A stretch of 38,877 nucleotides of DNA from a virus. The first letter of the stretch is position 1, and every line of letters starts with the position of its first letter. Both the position numbers and the translations under genes were made by a program. The notes beneath the pieces were generated by a model. The model ran no database searches, was not told the DNA's origin, and saw nothing but the letters and a program-made list of their open reading frames with translations. Below, piece by piece: positions 20,435-28,813 of this stretch. The stretch is taken from the IMG/VR virus record IMGVR_UViG_3300031278_000004, positions 1 through 38,877 of that record. One strand, given 5' to 3'.

Positions 20435-22618
20435 TCACTCGCCCTCCGTCTGCCGGTAGGCGTCAGACGCCTGGGCCGCCCGGTTCATCTCGCGGACGAA
20501 TTCCGATTGTCCGACGTAGCCCGGGATGTTCATCGGAGCGACCCGCCGCCAATCCACATCCCACCAGGAGAGGTCTATAGTGGTCGTGCCACTCTCAAAA
20601 TCCCATGCCTGCTTCGTCACGACGCTATTAATCGGCACACTGAATGCGCCGCTGTTACAGGTCGCATTTGTGATGTATTTGCCGGGTTTGGCGAAGTCCT
20701 TGAGCTTGCTGATCTGCAACGAACCGGAGGCATGGGGGATGCCATACCACTCGCGGGCTAGAAGGGCGATGGCCCGCAGGCGGGGCGAATCGTCGCGGAG
20801 CAAGTACGCTACGATGCTGCCCTCATCGTTTTTCACCAGATTTGATGCATCGGTGTGAATGGAAATCGCCACAGGGGAACCGTCTTTATACAAGCCCACG
20901 TCGCTCGTGGCGATGATATACCAGAGTTCAGCATCTGGCACGCCGATTACCACCATGCGGTCGAAGTCGGCTGACGGGGCTGAGCCGCATTGCACCTCGA
21001 CCGTAAGGCGCTCATCGAGTTCGATGGCGACCAATGCCTTCAATCTCCAGGCCTCCCAAAGTGGAGCATCCTTGCTCGGCTCGTGACCCGCCCAGTCATC
21101 GGGGCTCGCGAACAGATGATTCGGCGAAAACTGAATCCGGAGGGCGGATCCTCGATCCTCCATGCTCACCCGCCCATTCGGGAAGTCGGGATCTCGCAGA
21201 TCATCAACGTACAGCCACCGGCCGGCTATCCAGGAGACGCTGTTTCTGTCGGTCTCCGGATGAGGGACAAGAACAAATGGCGCGCGGAATGGGAGCCCAT
21301 CTTTTCCCGTGTGCGTCCAGGTCGCGGGCCATCTGTAATCTATGCCTTCTTTCAGCGGCAGCCATCGCAACAACGGTCGCCCACAGGGATAACGGTTTGA
21401 AGCGAGGTAGCACAGCTTGCCGTTCAGAATGAAATCGTCATCGCTTCCAATCGAGAGGTTAGCCGGAGTGTTCCCGCCCCAGCCCCAGTCGTCGCGGATC
21501 CTGAACTTCGAGTACACATCCTTAAACCGCGCCGCAGCGCGCACGCGGTCGTTCTCCTCTCTTTTGAGCCAAGCCGGCCAATCGCTGTATCCAGCCACGT
21601 TTTTTGCGCCATCCTTGTAGGCCTGCTCATCCTCAGCCGTCCAGTCAGCGATGAGAGCCTCGTCCGCCTCGGGCTCCGCGCGGGCCCGCACGTTGAAGCA
21701 CGCCTTGATCCGCCCCCCCTGCACGCGGACTCGATCATAGACGCGAGAGTAACTCGATGACGTGAGGATGCGGCGTGGATCATGCTTCTCGCCCATGTCC
21801 ACAGCACCCTGCTCAGCGTTTTTTGAGAACGCCAAATCCCCGACAATTACATGCTCTGCGAAGAGACTGAAGATGTGGATCGTCGCAGTGCCGGCGCCGA
21901 TGGACCGAATGCACCAACCGTATCCGCGCCTCCGGTCAATGAGCTTGTTCAGCGCCTGGCGCACCGTCAGACCGTCGAGACTCACGATCTCCGTGATCTG
22001 ATCGAGGTCGTCTATCAGGCCGCCGAGCTCCCAGTCTGGCCCCTGAGCGACGCAGTAGTGGGCAAGCAGATATTCGAGGATGTTTTTGATCGTCCATAGT
22101 TGCGCGTTGTCCTCAAAGTACCAGGAATAGCCCGTCTGCGCGGTCCGATTTCCGAGAAGCGTCCCCCCCCGCTCGTGTGAGACGTTGAACGTCAGGGAGC
22201 GATGAATGTGATAGACGTCGCCCGTTGACTTCTTGCACCAGGAGCCCTCTATCGGCGTCATATCGAGGATATGATCGAGGCCGTAGGCGACGAATGTGCG
22301 AGTCCCGGTGGGATTCGCCACGTCGCGGCCGAGCTCCTCCGTGGTTTGGTCAATGACGATCCCTGTCCACTGAAAGTCCGGGCTGGCGCAGTCTATCTGA
22401 ACGTATTGATCGAGCAGGTCGAGCTTATCTTCGGCGGCGAACGTGTCGCGCTGCGCGAGATTGTGCTCGCCGAAATACTGCACGATGACGGCCTTGGACA
22501 TTTCGGGCGCGGCAACGTCCACGACGGAAACCGGTTTCAGCGTCGAGCGCTCGGTCCACGCCGCCGCCCAGGAGGCTTTTGTGTAGATTTTGATTGTCGG
22601 ATAGTCAGCGATGCTCAT
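20435..22618 (-). CDS. Large tail-tip/hub protein
   Basis: 727 aa. It begins with PTIKIYTKASWAAAWTERS and has a segment LDLLDQYVQIDCASPDFQWTGIVIDQTTEE typical of tail-tip proteins where beta-barrels surround the hub (gp27/hub-like 'YVQI...F.G.V'). A middle region (LDGLTVRQALNKLIDRRRGYGWCI) resembles the helical hub insert, and a long beta-rich C-terminus follows. It lies after the tape measure and a small tail protein, where hub or tail-needle proteins are encoded. No catalytic motif is visible. No SD precedes the ATG, which sits directly after a GATTCA-type repeat. Confidence 0.65.
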   Translation of the reverse strand: MSIADYPTIKIYTKASWAAAWTERSTLKPVSVVDVAAPEMSKAVIVQYFGEHNLAQRDTFAAEDKLDLLDQYVQIDCASPDFQWTGIVIDQTTEELGRDVANPTGTRTFVAYGLDHILDMTPIEGSWCKKSTGDVYHIHRSLTFNVSHERGGTLLGNRTAQTGYSWYFEDNAQLWTIKNILEYLLAHYCVAQGPDWELGGLIDDLDQITEIVSLDGLTVRQALNKLIDRRRGYGWCIRSIGAGTATIHIFSLFAEHVIVGDLAFSKNAEQGAVDMGEKHDPRRILTSSSYSRVYDRVRVQGGRIKACFNVRARAEPEADEALIADWTAEDEQAYKDGAKNVAGYSDWPAWLKREENDRVRAAARFKDVYSKFRIRDDWGWGGNTPANLSIGSDDDFILNGKLCYLASNRYPCGRPLLRWLPLKEGIDYRWPATWTHTGKDGLPFRAPFVLVPHPETDRNSVSWIAGRWLYVDDLRDPDFPNGRVSMEDRGSALRIQFSPNHLFASPDDWAGHEPSKDAPLWEAWRLKALVAIELDERLTVEVQCGSAPSADFDRMVVIGVPDAELWYIIATSDVGLYKDGSPVAISIHTDASNLVKNDEGSIVAYLLRDDSPRLRAIALLAREWYGIPHASGSLQISKLKDFAKPGKYITNATCNSGAFSVPINSVVTKQAWDFESGTTTIDLSWWDVDWRRVAPMNIPGYVGQSEFVREMNRAAQASDAYRQTEGE

Positions 22619-22628
22619 GATTCACGAT

Positions 22629-23018
22629 TCAAGTTACTTTGTGAACCGTCCAACGGTGCGTGACGACGTAGCGGTCGGCCGCGGACCCGAGCCCGCCAAC
22701 CGCGCTCTTCACATGATTCACGCTCACCTCCACGACTTCAACGATCGCCACGTTTGTGTCGTTTTGTCCGTCCGCATAGGTGACGGTCTGCAGCGACCCC
22801 TTGATATCCACGCAGTCGGAATGATGGCTTTCGGCGGCCCCCGCGCTGTCGAGATCGCAGAGCGTGATGAGCTGCGAGAGCGGCGCGCGTTTGCCGATAT
22901 TGAAGTAACCGTGTCCGTCCATCCCCGGCCACGTAATGTCCGTCGGCTGCTTCCCGGGCTTCGTCACGCGGCCGATCAGCGATGTGAATTGAATTGACCC
23001 GATGCTGGGCGTTGCCAT
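22629..23018 (-). CDS. Small tail protein
   Basis: 129 aa. The N-terminus is PSIGSIQFTSLIGRVTKPGKQP, followed by FNIGKRAPLSQLITLCDLDSAG and a strand-rich end (VAIVEVVEVSVNH). The size and position between tape measure and hub suggest a distal tail or baseplate-hub accessory protein. The ATG is preceded by GGGAGA within the last codons of the tape measure gene. Confidence 0.6.
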   Translation of the reverse strand: MATPSIGSIQFTSLIGRVTKPGKQPTDITWPGMDGHGYFNIGKRAPLSQLITLCDLDSAGAAESHHSDCVDIKGSLQTVTYADGQNDTNVAIVEVVEVSVNHVKSAVGGLGSAADRYVVTHRWTVHKVT

Positions 23019-24689
23019 CTATTCTCCCGGCGGCGGCGTCACAGTTTCGGTTTTTGTGAGGTCGCTGCTTTTGAGGTTGACGTCAAGACCCTTCTTCAGG
23101 CGGTCGTCTATCTGTGCCAATTTTGAGTGAAGCGCTCGAAGATCTTCCAGACTCTCGGGTCGAAACTCGGGATGGGGCTCGATGCGGTAGCCTCGCGAGC
23201 GCATCTCCTCGATGCGACCTTCTGAAACTGCGAAAGGCCGGCCTTCTTCCTCGGCCGCTCCGACACCAAATGCCCCAGCTCGAAACTTGGTTGGATACAC
23301 TTTGTAAGGAGCAAAAGGAGCTTTGCTCTTGAGGCGAGAGAGAATGCCGAATGTAACATTTATGACATCCTGTTGGGTTCCAAAGACCGCCTCTTTCTCG
23401 AATTTCCATTTTTCCATTCGCTGTTCAATGTCGCTTACACCAGCCGCGCGCAGTCCCGCGACGAGCCTTGGCCGGATCGCACCGGCGAGCGCCTCGGGAG
23501 AAGTTCGGCGCATCTCCTCAGTGAACTTGTCCAAAGCCAGGCTTACATCCTTGACCGGCTGTACTCGTCCCTGTCTGATGTCGGCCATGTATTGCTCAAA
23601 GGCTCGCTCGAGTCCTTGTGCTGTCGGCGGAGTAATCGCTGTTTCCGCGGCCCTGAGCACACCCATGGCTCCGGGCTTTCTCAGAAGCAAGCCTTGGATA
23701 GCCTCCAGGACTTTTGCCTCTCCACCTATTTTCCCAAATATTTCTCTGCGCAAGCTGGGCGACGCCTTACGCAGACGTTCCTGAAGAGCCGCAAGCCGTT
23801 CCGGCCCGGTCGCGCCTGGTACTGGACCCCACGTGACGCGGCCGCGAGGTCCTTCAGTAGGATAAATGTCCTTTTCAAGACGTGTCATAAGATTGATTAA
23901 TCCTGTTGTCGAGAGTTCGCCAGTAGGATCAGCTCCCATCTGCGTGAAATAGGCTAGGAGTTCGCCTACACGTTCTGGGGTAAACCCTCGGGGTACTCCT
24001 GCCGCCAGAGCCTGTGCAAGTGCGCGCGTTTGAAGTCGAGGATCTACGATTCTTGCCGCTCGTCCGAACTGCCCGGCATATCCGTAGGCGCGTTGTCCCT
24101 GTTGAATACCAGTGAATCGCATGATGTCCATCAGACCACCGGCAAAAGGGCCTGCCTGAAATTCCGGGCCGATGACACCGCGAAGCGTCATGCCCACACC
24201 CAAGGCAGATTCAAACGCTGGCATGGGCAATGGACCTTTGGCACTCCAAGCGGGACCATATGCGCGCCATACTTCCGCTTGCGACACTTGGGCGCGCGTC
24301 GCTATCCGGCCGACAATGGCACCGGCCTCAGCACGCATCTCGCTAGGAACTTGATAAAGCGCGCCGGCACGAGCTTGGGCCAGAGATAACTGTGTTTGGG
24401 CGGCCTCGCGTTGGCGCTGGACGAGGTTCTCGTACTCACGTTTCAGTTGATTGACGATCATCATGACGCCGCCGACGGCGCTCCCGACGCCTGTCATGGC
24501 GGCCGCGAATCGCATGGCCTCGCCGCCCGCTCTGCCCAGGGCGCCCGCGGTGTCGTCTCCCGCCTTCTTGCCCGTGGTCTTGGCCTTGCTGAGCTGCCGC
24601 TGGAGTTTCTGCACCTGGCCGGTGAGCTTATCCACCTGCTGAATGGCTTTCGCCGCGTCGCCTTCAAACACCACCTTTGCTTTAGCCAT
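23019..24689 (-). CDS. Tape-measure protein
   Basis: 556 aa. The N-terminal ~100 residues are a long helix (KAIQQVDKLTGQVQKLQRQLSKAKTTGKK, then EYENLVQRQREAAQTQLSLAQARAG) with a hydrophobic Gly/Ala segment (GVGSAVGGVMMIVNQL). The rest is helical and Ala/Gly/Arg-rich and ends with a short polar tail. It follows the tail chaperone gene. At about 0.15 nm per residue it would set a tail of roughly 80 nm, an inference from the usual ruler relation. The start region has no SD and follows an AATGCAGAA-type repeat. Confidence 0.85.
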   Translation of the reverse strand: MAKAKVVFEGDAAKAIQQVDKLTGQVQKLQRQLSKAKTTGKKAGDDTAGALGRAGGEAMRFAAAMTGVGSAVGGVMMIVNQLKREYENLVQRQREAAQTQLSLAQARAGALYQVPSEMRAEAGAIVGRIATRAQVSQAEVWRAYGPAWSAKGPLPMPAFESALGVGMTLRGVIGPEFQAGPFAGGLMDIMRFTGIQQGQRAYGYAGQFGRAARIVDPRLQTRALAQALAAGVPRGFTPERVGELLAYFTQMGADPTGELSTTGLINLMTRLEKDIYPTEGPRGRVTWGPVPGATGPERLAALQERLRKASPSLRREIFGKIGGEAKVLEAIQGLLLRKPGAMGVLRAAETAITPPTAQGLERAFEQYMADIRQGRVQPVKDVSLALDKFTEEMRRTSPEALAGAIRPRLVAGLRAAGVSDIEQRMEKWKFEKEAVFGTQQDVINVTFGILSRLKSKAPFAPYKVYPTKFRAGAFGVGAAEEEGRPFAVSEGRIEEMRSRGYRIEPHPEFRPESLEDLRALHSKLAQIDDRLKKGLDVNLKSSDLTKTETVTPPPGE

Positions 24690-24696
24690 TTTGTAA

Positions 24697-24770
24697 ACGC
24701 AGAAGGCGGAATGCAGAATGATGAATCAGCGAGTCTGATTCATCACTCATTCTTCATCCTTCTTCCTTTC
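24697..24770. repeat. AATGCAGAATGATGAA-type repeat cluster
   Basis: GCAGAAGGCGGAATGCAGAA and inverted CATCACTCATTCTTCATCC units fill the gap between the tail chaperone and tape measure. The zero-frame chaperone end reads into this repeat. Confidence 0.65.
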
Positions 24771-25551
24771 TTTTAGTATCCTCTGAACCAGAGCTCGATG
24801 TCGGCGAATGTGGGCGCGTAGCTGGGGGCGAGTCCGTTTCGCCAGAGCCGGTACTGGATTCCCCGGACACTGGAACTTTTTTTTTATTCATCTCCTTGAG
24901 CAGCTTTGTGAACGTCGGCCAGTCTATAAGCGCGAGCAGAATGTCGCCGATGCGCTTTTTCGTCAGCAGCCCAAGCACGCTGACTTCTTCCGCCGCGAGA
25001 TAATAGTTCATGGCAAGCGCTTGGATGGCATGATCCCATTCGACCTCGATTGCCGGTTCCTCCTGATCGGCCTGGCCGCGCACAAGCTGCCAGATTTGCT
25101 CGGCCAGCCGGGTGATCGCGGCGTATCGCTGCAATGGCTGTTCTATGAGTCCCCCATCGGCGCGCAGCCGTAGCCTCTGGTCCAGAGCGCTTCCGCCCAT
25201 CGCTAGTCGCACGAGCGGAATGGTCCACAAATTTCCATCCTCCAGTTTGATCTCATGCCCGGCCACAACTTCGTCACGCTGCAAATCAACGGGGATCGGG
25301 CGGCTCTCACGTTCCCATCCCACCCACCAAGCCGCGCCCGGCGCCTGCTGCCACTCCTGCCGTTCCGCAAAGTAGCCGGGGCGGGGTTTGTGCTCCCGTT
25401 CGATGACGAGGATAGTCCCGGACTTGCCATCGGGTCCGGCTTCGACGCCACGCGTGGCGAGGCTCAAAACTTCACCAAAACGGGTCAGATGCGAGCGCCG
25501 GAATTCGCCGATTGTCAGCGACTCCGGGACATAGTAGAGAAAACCAGCCAT
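24754..25551 (-). CDS. Tail assembly chaperone-type protein with possible frameshift
   Basis: 265 aa in the zero frame. Residues ~1-190 look like a genuine globular protein (MAGFLYYVPESLTIGEFRRSHLTRFGE, then HAIQALAMNYYLAAEEVSVLGLL). Residues ~225-265 are Ser/Thr/Pro-rich and low complexity. A run of nine A (codons AAA AAA AAA after AAT) lies at the junction. In the -1 frame the end becomes RLWRNGLAPSYAPTFADIELW..., stopping at 24773 just before the repeat. Genes immediately upstream of the tape measure usually make tail chaperones by programmed frameshift. The gene call is firm; the role is inferred from position. Confidence 0.65.
   Translation of the reverse strand: MAGFLYYVPESLTIGEFRRSHLTRFGEVLSLATRGVEAGPDGKSGTILVIEREHKPRPGYFAERQEWQQAPGAAWWVGWERESRPIPVDLQRDEVVAGHEIKLEDGNLWTIPLVRLAMGGSALDQRLRLRADGGLIEQPLQRYAAITRLAEQIWQLVRGQADQEEPAIEVEWDHAIQALAMNYYLAAEEVSVLGLLTKKRIGDILLALIDWPTFTKLLKEMNKKKVPVSGESSTGSGETDSPPATRPHSPTSSSGSEDTKRKEEG
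24878..24886 (-). other. A9 slippery site, candidate programmed frameshift
   Basis: Nine consecutive A on the minus strand inside AAT AAA AAA AAA GTT. A -1 slip gives a ~34-residue aromatic-rich end stopping at 24773. A sequencing or replication indel would give the same picture. Confidence 0.45.
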
Positions 25552-25571
25552 CTGAATGATGTCTCCCTTTC

Positions 25572-26525
25572 TTACGTGATTGCCGTTGCGGGATTGATGA
25601 TGAGGATGTCATTCGCTCCGTCCCACGTCGGGCGGATCTCGACTTGCGTGGCGACTGTGCCGCCCTGGGCAGCCGTGATGTTGCGCACGCGGATTTGGCC
25701 CTCGTCTATGCTGAACGAAATGTGCTCCGCCGTCGCATCGGCGACTCGCGTCCCGCCTTTGACCATCTTCCGCAGATAGATCAGGGAATCACTCGCGTCC
25801 TGGGCAGCGCCAGCCAGGCCGAATGTGGAGAGGCTGATCGCTTCGAGCGTGGTGATCGTGATCAAAGGTTCACGCTGGATGATGCCGATGAAGCTTGGCC
25901 AGGGCTGGCCGTCGCCGCTCTGGACGATCTCCGCGATGCCGGGGTCAATTGTCACGGCAATGACGCCGCTGAGGGTTGTGCCATTAATTTTGACCGGTCC
26001 GAGCGTGAAAAGCTCGCCGACGGCTGGCGCGCCGATGAGCGCCTGATTGTTGGCAATAACGATGGGGTCGTTCGTCCCGTCATAGCCGATGATGGCTTCG
26101 AGAGCGAGCGAGGCAACGCCCTCCTGCGCAGCGCTCAGAGCCCGTGGCAGAAGCAGGCCCTCGTTCACGGTCATCTTGATATGCACGCTGCCGCTGGCGC
26201 GCGCGCCGCCCTCCGCGATCTTCTGGAAGAAGCATTCGAGGCCATCATGCGTCGCATCGGAGTCAATCTTGATTCCGCTGAGGAGGAATTTGTTGGACAT
26301 CTCGGCGAGGATTGTGGCAAGGGCGGTGGATGTGAAGGTGATGCGCGGACTCTGGCCCATGGTCGCGACGTATGTCGGGTCCACCTCGCCGCCGGACCTC
26401 TGAAGGATTTCGGCGATGCCCGGGTCAAGGCCGTAGTTCGTGAGCTGATCAATGAACACAGCGTTTGCTTCGGTGATCGGGTCCACGTCCACGGCGTAGA
26501 GCGTGTGAAGATTTGCGACACTCAT
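25572..26525 (-). CDS. Major tail tube protein with duplicated domain
   Basis: 317 aa made of two tandem homologous halves: DPGIAEI at 34-40 and 194-200, HIKMTVNEG at 115-123 and HISFSIDEG at 268-276, YDGTNDPIVI at 148-157 and WDGANDILII at 301-310. A beta-rich protein of this size a gene or two upstream of the chaperone and tape measure is normally the tail tube subunit. Here one chain would supply two tube folds. The SD is AAGGAG with a good start. Confidence 0.7.
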   Translation of the reverse strand: MSVANLHTLYAVDVDPITEANAVFIDQLTNYGLDPGIAEILQRSGGEVDPTYVATMGQSPRITFTSTALATILAEMSNKFLLSGIKIDSDATHDGLECFFQKIAEGGARASGSVHIKMTVNEGLLLPRALSAAQEGVASLALEAIIGYDGTNDPIVIANNQALIGAPAVGELFTLGPVKINGTTLSGVIAVTIDPGIAEIVQSGDGQPWPSFIGIIQREPLITITTLEAISLSTFGLAGAAQDASDSLIYLRKMVKGGTRVADATAEHISFSIDEGQIRVRNITAAQGGTVATQVEIRPTWDGANDILIINPATAIT

Positions 26526-26539
26526 CGTTTCACTCCTTT

Positions 26540-26621
26540 CGGAATTCAGGATTCAGGATTCAAGATTCAAGATTCAGGCGTTGCCGGCCATAATCTTGAA
26601 TCTTCAATCTTGAATCTCATT
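26540..26621. repeat. GATTCAGGATTCAAGATTCA-type repeat cluster
   Basis: Tandem GATTCAAGATTCAGG units and inverted CTTGAATCTTCAATCTTGAA copies flank a short spacer. The RNA could fold into a long hairpin. It lies upstream of the tail tube start and contains no gene. Confidence 0.75.
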
Positions 26622-27080
26622 TCAGAATTTGATCGTTTCGCGCTCCTGGAGATTATTGATGGCCCCGGCTACGTTGTCGGCCGCCAGCCTGGCAATAACC
26701 TTCTCCTCTTTCTTGAGGATCTTCGTCAGTTCGTAGGCGTGCTTGCCGCCATGGAACTGCGTAATGTATTTGGGCACGGGCAGCTCGCCAGTGGCGCGTC
26801 GGGCGCTCGTCCGCAGGTACATTTTCTTCGCCTGCTCGCGGGTTTTGCCGCTGAACACAAGCGGGTCCGCGTGGCCCTTCTCGCGTATTTTCCGCCGTAG
26901 GTATTTTTCAGAGCGCTTATGATAGTGATAGCGGCTGAACCCCTCGCGGGTGAAGTGGATCGGCCGGAAGCTTTCGTGCCAGTGCATCGCACACGCTTCC
27001 ATCGCCTCGCGGACCAGGCGATTCATTTGTTTCTTGATCACCTTCGGCCCGCCAGTGATCTCAATATGTCCAATGAACAT
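26622..27080 (-). CDS. Tail completion/head-tail joining protein (HK97 gp10-like)
   Basis: 152 aa, basic. MFIGHIEITGG, then HWHESFRPIHFTREGFSRYHYHKRSEKY, PLVFSGKTREQAKKM, and a C-terminal YELTKILKKEEKVIARLAA. The size, basicity, early beta segment and 'PLVxSGxxR' are typical of gp10/tail-completion proteins encoded just upstream of the tube gene. The assignment is by pattern and position only. Confidence 0.55.
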   Translation of the reverse strand: MFIGHIEITGGPKVIKKQMNRLVREAMEACAMHWHESFRPIHFTREGFSRYHYHKRSEKYLRRKIREKGHADPLVFSGKTREQAKKMYLRTSARRATGELPVPKYITQFHGGKHAYELTKILKKEEKVIARLAADNVAGAINNLQERETIKF

Positions 27081-27082
27081 TG

Positions 27083-27200
27083 TTCAGCTCTCAGCTTTCA
27101 GCCATCAGCCTTCAACTGCTTTCTTGTCTTTTCGCCATCTGCGTCATCTGCGTCACTCGTGCTTCGTAGCGAAGTGCCACTTCGCAGAGTAGCATCTGCG
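27083..27200. repeat. Composite repeat cluster with palindromic element
   Basis: CTCAGCTTTCAGCCATCAGC units, GCCATCTGCGTCATCTGCG, and the palindromic element CTCGTGCTTCGTAGCGAAG ... CTTCGCAGAGTAGCATCTG at 27157-27200. No gene in 27081-27206. Confidence 0.75.
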
Positions 27201-27206
27201 GATTTC

Positions 27207-28067
27207 CTATCCGATGGTGCTGGTCAGGCCGTATTCGATGCGATAGCCGATTTGGTAGAACTCCCCCTGGCCTTTGGCTGAACGCACGGGGCCGTATGAA
27301 ACGGCGAAACTCCGAACGTGGAGATAGGCGCCTGAGCCCGCGAGGTCCATCATGTCGCTGATGATGCTGTCGGTCTTGTTGAGGAACAGGATTTCGGCCT
27401 CGTCAAACTTGGTTTCATCCTGCTGGGCGGAGGCGACATCGGCCTCAAAAAACAGTTCGAGAGTGCCGCGGTCTATGTAATGGCCTTTGGCGCCGCCAGC
27501 GATGGCCTCACTTTCCCATTCTCCGGGAATGGCAAAGCGAACGACGGCAAACGGACGTGTAGGGGTTTCTTTTGCCACGCGGTAGATGCGGAGTTTGGCT
27601 GCGGCGATCCGTTCATCCTCCGTGCCTTCAGCGCCGATCCAGTCCTGGAAGTTGCTGGAAGCGGCGAGCAGCTCGCGAAGGTTTTCCAGGGCCAGGCCCA
27701 TCATGCCCGTGCCATCGGTTCCACCGCCGGCGGTCACATAGACGCTGGCCGGCTTGCTGGGCACGCTGTAATATCCGCCATCGTCAGAGACGACGACGAA
27801 GTCATACCAAGTCTCGGCGTCGAGGCCGGCCTGGGCAATGTCGCCATCGCCTGCGCGCGTATTGCCAACGGTCCAACTGGCGTCGGCAGTCTTGCGATAA
27901 AACAGGCGATTCGTCACGCCTGCATCGCCATCCACGGCGGCCGTGATCGCGTCGCCATCGCCATCATTGCTCACGGACAACGTGGGCTCGGCCGGCGGAG
28001 AGCCTCCGCTGGTGATCCACCAGCCTGCGGTTGCAACGCTCTGCATGTCGGCGATTGTCACACTCAT
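27207..28067 (-). CDS. Tail terminator-type protein with N-terminal Ig/FN3-like domain
   Basis: 286 aa. Residues ~25-110 resemble a fibronectin-III/Ig-like domain (PTLSVSNDGDGDAITAAV, RLFYRKTADASWTVG, AETWYDFVVVSDDGGYYS). From ~120 a second domain (MGLALENLRELLAASSNFQDWIG, then RPFAVVRFAIPG, GTLELFFEADV and a strand-rich end YQIGYRIEYGL) looks like a tail terminator or minor tail protein that caps the tube. Fusions of Ig-like domains to virion proteins are common and help bind cell surfaces. Start overlaps the upstream stop (TAATG). Confidence 0.6.
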   Translation of the reverse strand: MSVTIADMQSVATAGWWITSGGSPPAEPTLSVSNDGDGDAITAAVDGDAGVTNRLFYRKTADASWTVGNTRAGDGDIAQAGLDAETWYDFVVVSDDGGYYSVPSKPASVYVTAGGGTDGTGMMGLALENLRELLAASSNFQDWIGAEGTEDERIAAAKLRIYRVAKETPTRPFAVVRFAIPGEWESEAIAGGAKGHYIDRGTLELFFEADVASAQQDETKFDEAEILFLNKTDSIISDMMDLAGSGAYLHVRSFAVSYGPVRSAKGQGEFYQIGYRIEYGLTSTIG

Positions 28068-28813
28068 TAAGCTGTGGTCCTCGAAGCCGCCGCAATCGTC
28101 AGCGTGAACAGGGCGGTCGTGTCATCATCGTCATAGAACGTGTAGGCGTCGCCGCTCTTAGAGACCTTTCCCCGCGCCAGGGCGTAGAACGCCTTCACGA
28201 GGTCCTCGAATGACGCAGTTCCACCCGCCGTGATCCCGGTCTTAGCGAATAACGCGGTCACGACAGCGGCCGCGTCATGTGTGCTGAAGCCGGTGGCCTT
28301 GTAAGTGGCCGCCGCATCGCTGTGGGCGAGCGTGCCGCTGACATTGAGCTTGTTGAGGTATCCGGCGCGAGCGGCGGTGAGGCGAGCGGCCAAAGTTGCC
28401 AGGTCATTTAGCGCACCGCTGTTCGGCAGGTTGTCGGTGATGGCCTTGATGGCGTCCACGACGGTATCCACAGTAAGCACGTCATCCATGAGTTCGGCGA
28501 TCGTCTTGTCCCGGACCTCGACGACGAAGTTGTAGTCGTGGCAGCCGGAGCACTCGATCTTGACGATGTATTTGCCTTCGGATGTGAACTCGCTGGCGCC
28601 GATTCTGAGCCAGTAATTGCCATCGCCCTGCTCCTTCCAATCATTCGTCGTCACGCTATATGTGGACTCGGAGGTCGCGGCCTCGAAGCCATATTTGCAT
28701 GTGATGTCGCCGAATGCCTTGCTCGGTTCAGGCGAGTAGAGGTCAGTAGAATCCACAAGGCGGATGGGGAACCAGTTGTCGGTACTTTTCTTCGCTTCAA
28801 ATGAGCCGTCCAT
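28067..28813 (-). CDS. Virion protein, unknown
   Basis: 248 aa. The N-terminal ~100 residues are beta-rich and may be an Ig-like domain (NWFPIRLVDSTDLYSPEPSK, then WLRIGASEFTSEGKYIVKIE). The middle (LTAARAGYLNKLNVSG) matches a motif I recognise from phage structural proteins without a known role. The C-terminus (KVSKSGDAYTFYDDDDTTALFTLTIA) resembles strand segments near head fibres. Its ATG directly follows the upstream stop. A head or tail fibre role is possible. Confidence 0.55.
   Translation of the reverse strand: MDGSFEAKKSTDNWFPIRLVDSTDLYSPEPSKAFGDITCKYGFEAATSESTYSVTTNDWKEQGDGNYWLRIGASEFTSEGKYIVKIECSGCHDYNFVVEVRDKTIAELMDDVLTVDTVVDAIKAITDNLPNSGALNDLATLAARLTAARAGYLNKLNVSGTLAHSDAAATYKATGFSTHDAAAVVTALFAKTGITAGGTASFEDLVKAFYALARGKVSKSGDAYTFYDDDDTTALFTLTIAAASRTTA

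Noticed and set aside
25644-26900. Long plus-strand frame (~418 aa) opposite the tail tube gene
   Set aside because: High-GC shadow of a well-supported gene, crossing a repeat cluster and the next gene. No SD and no family pattern.
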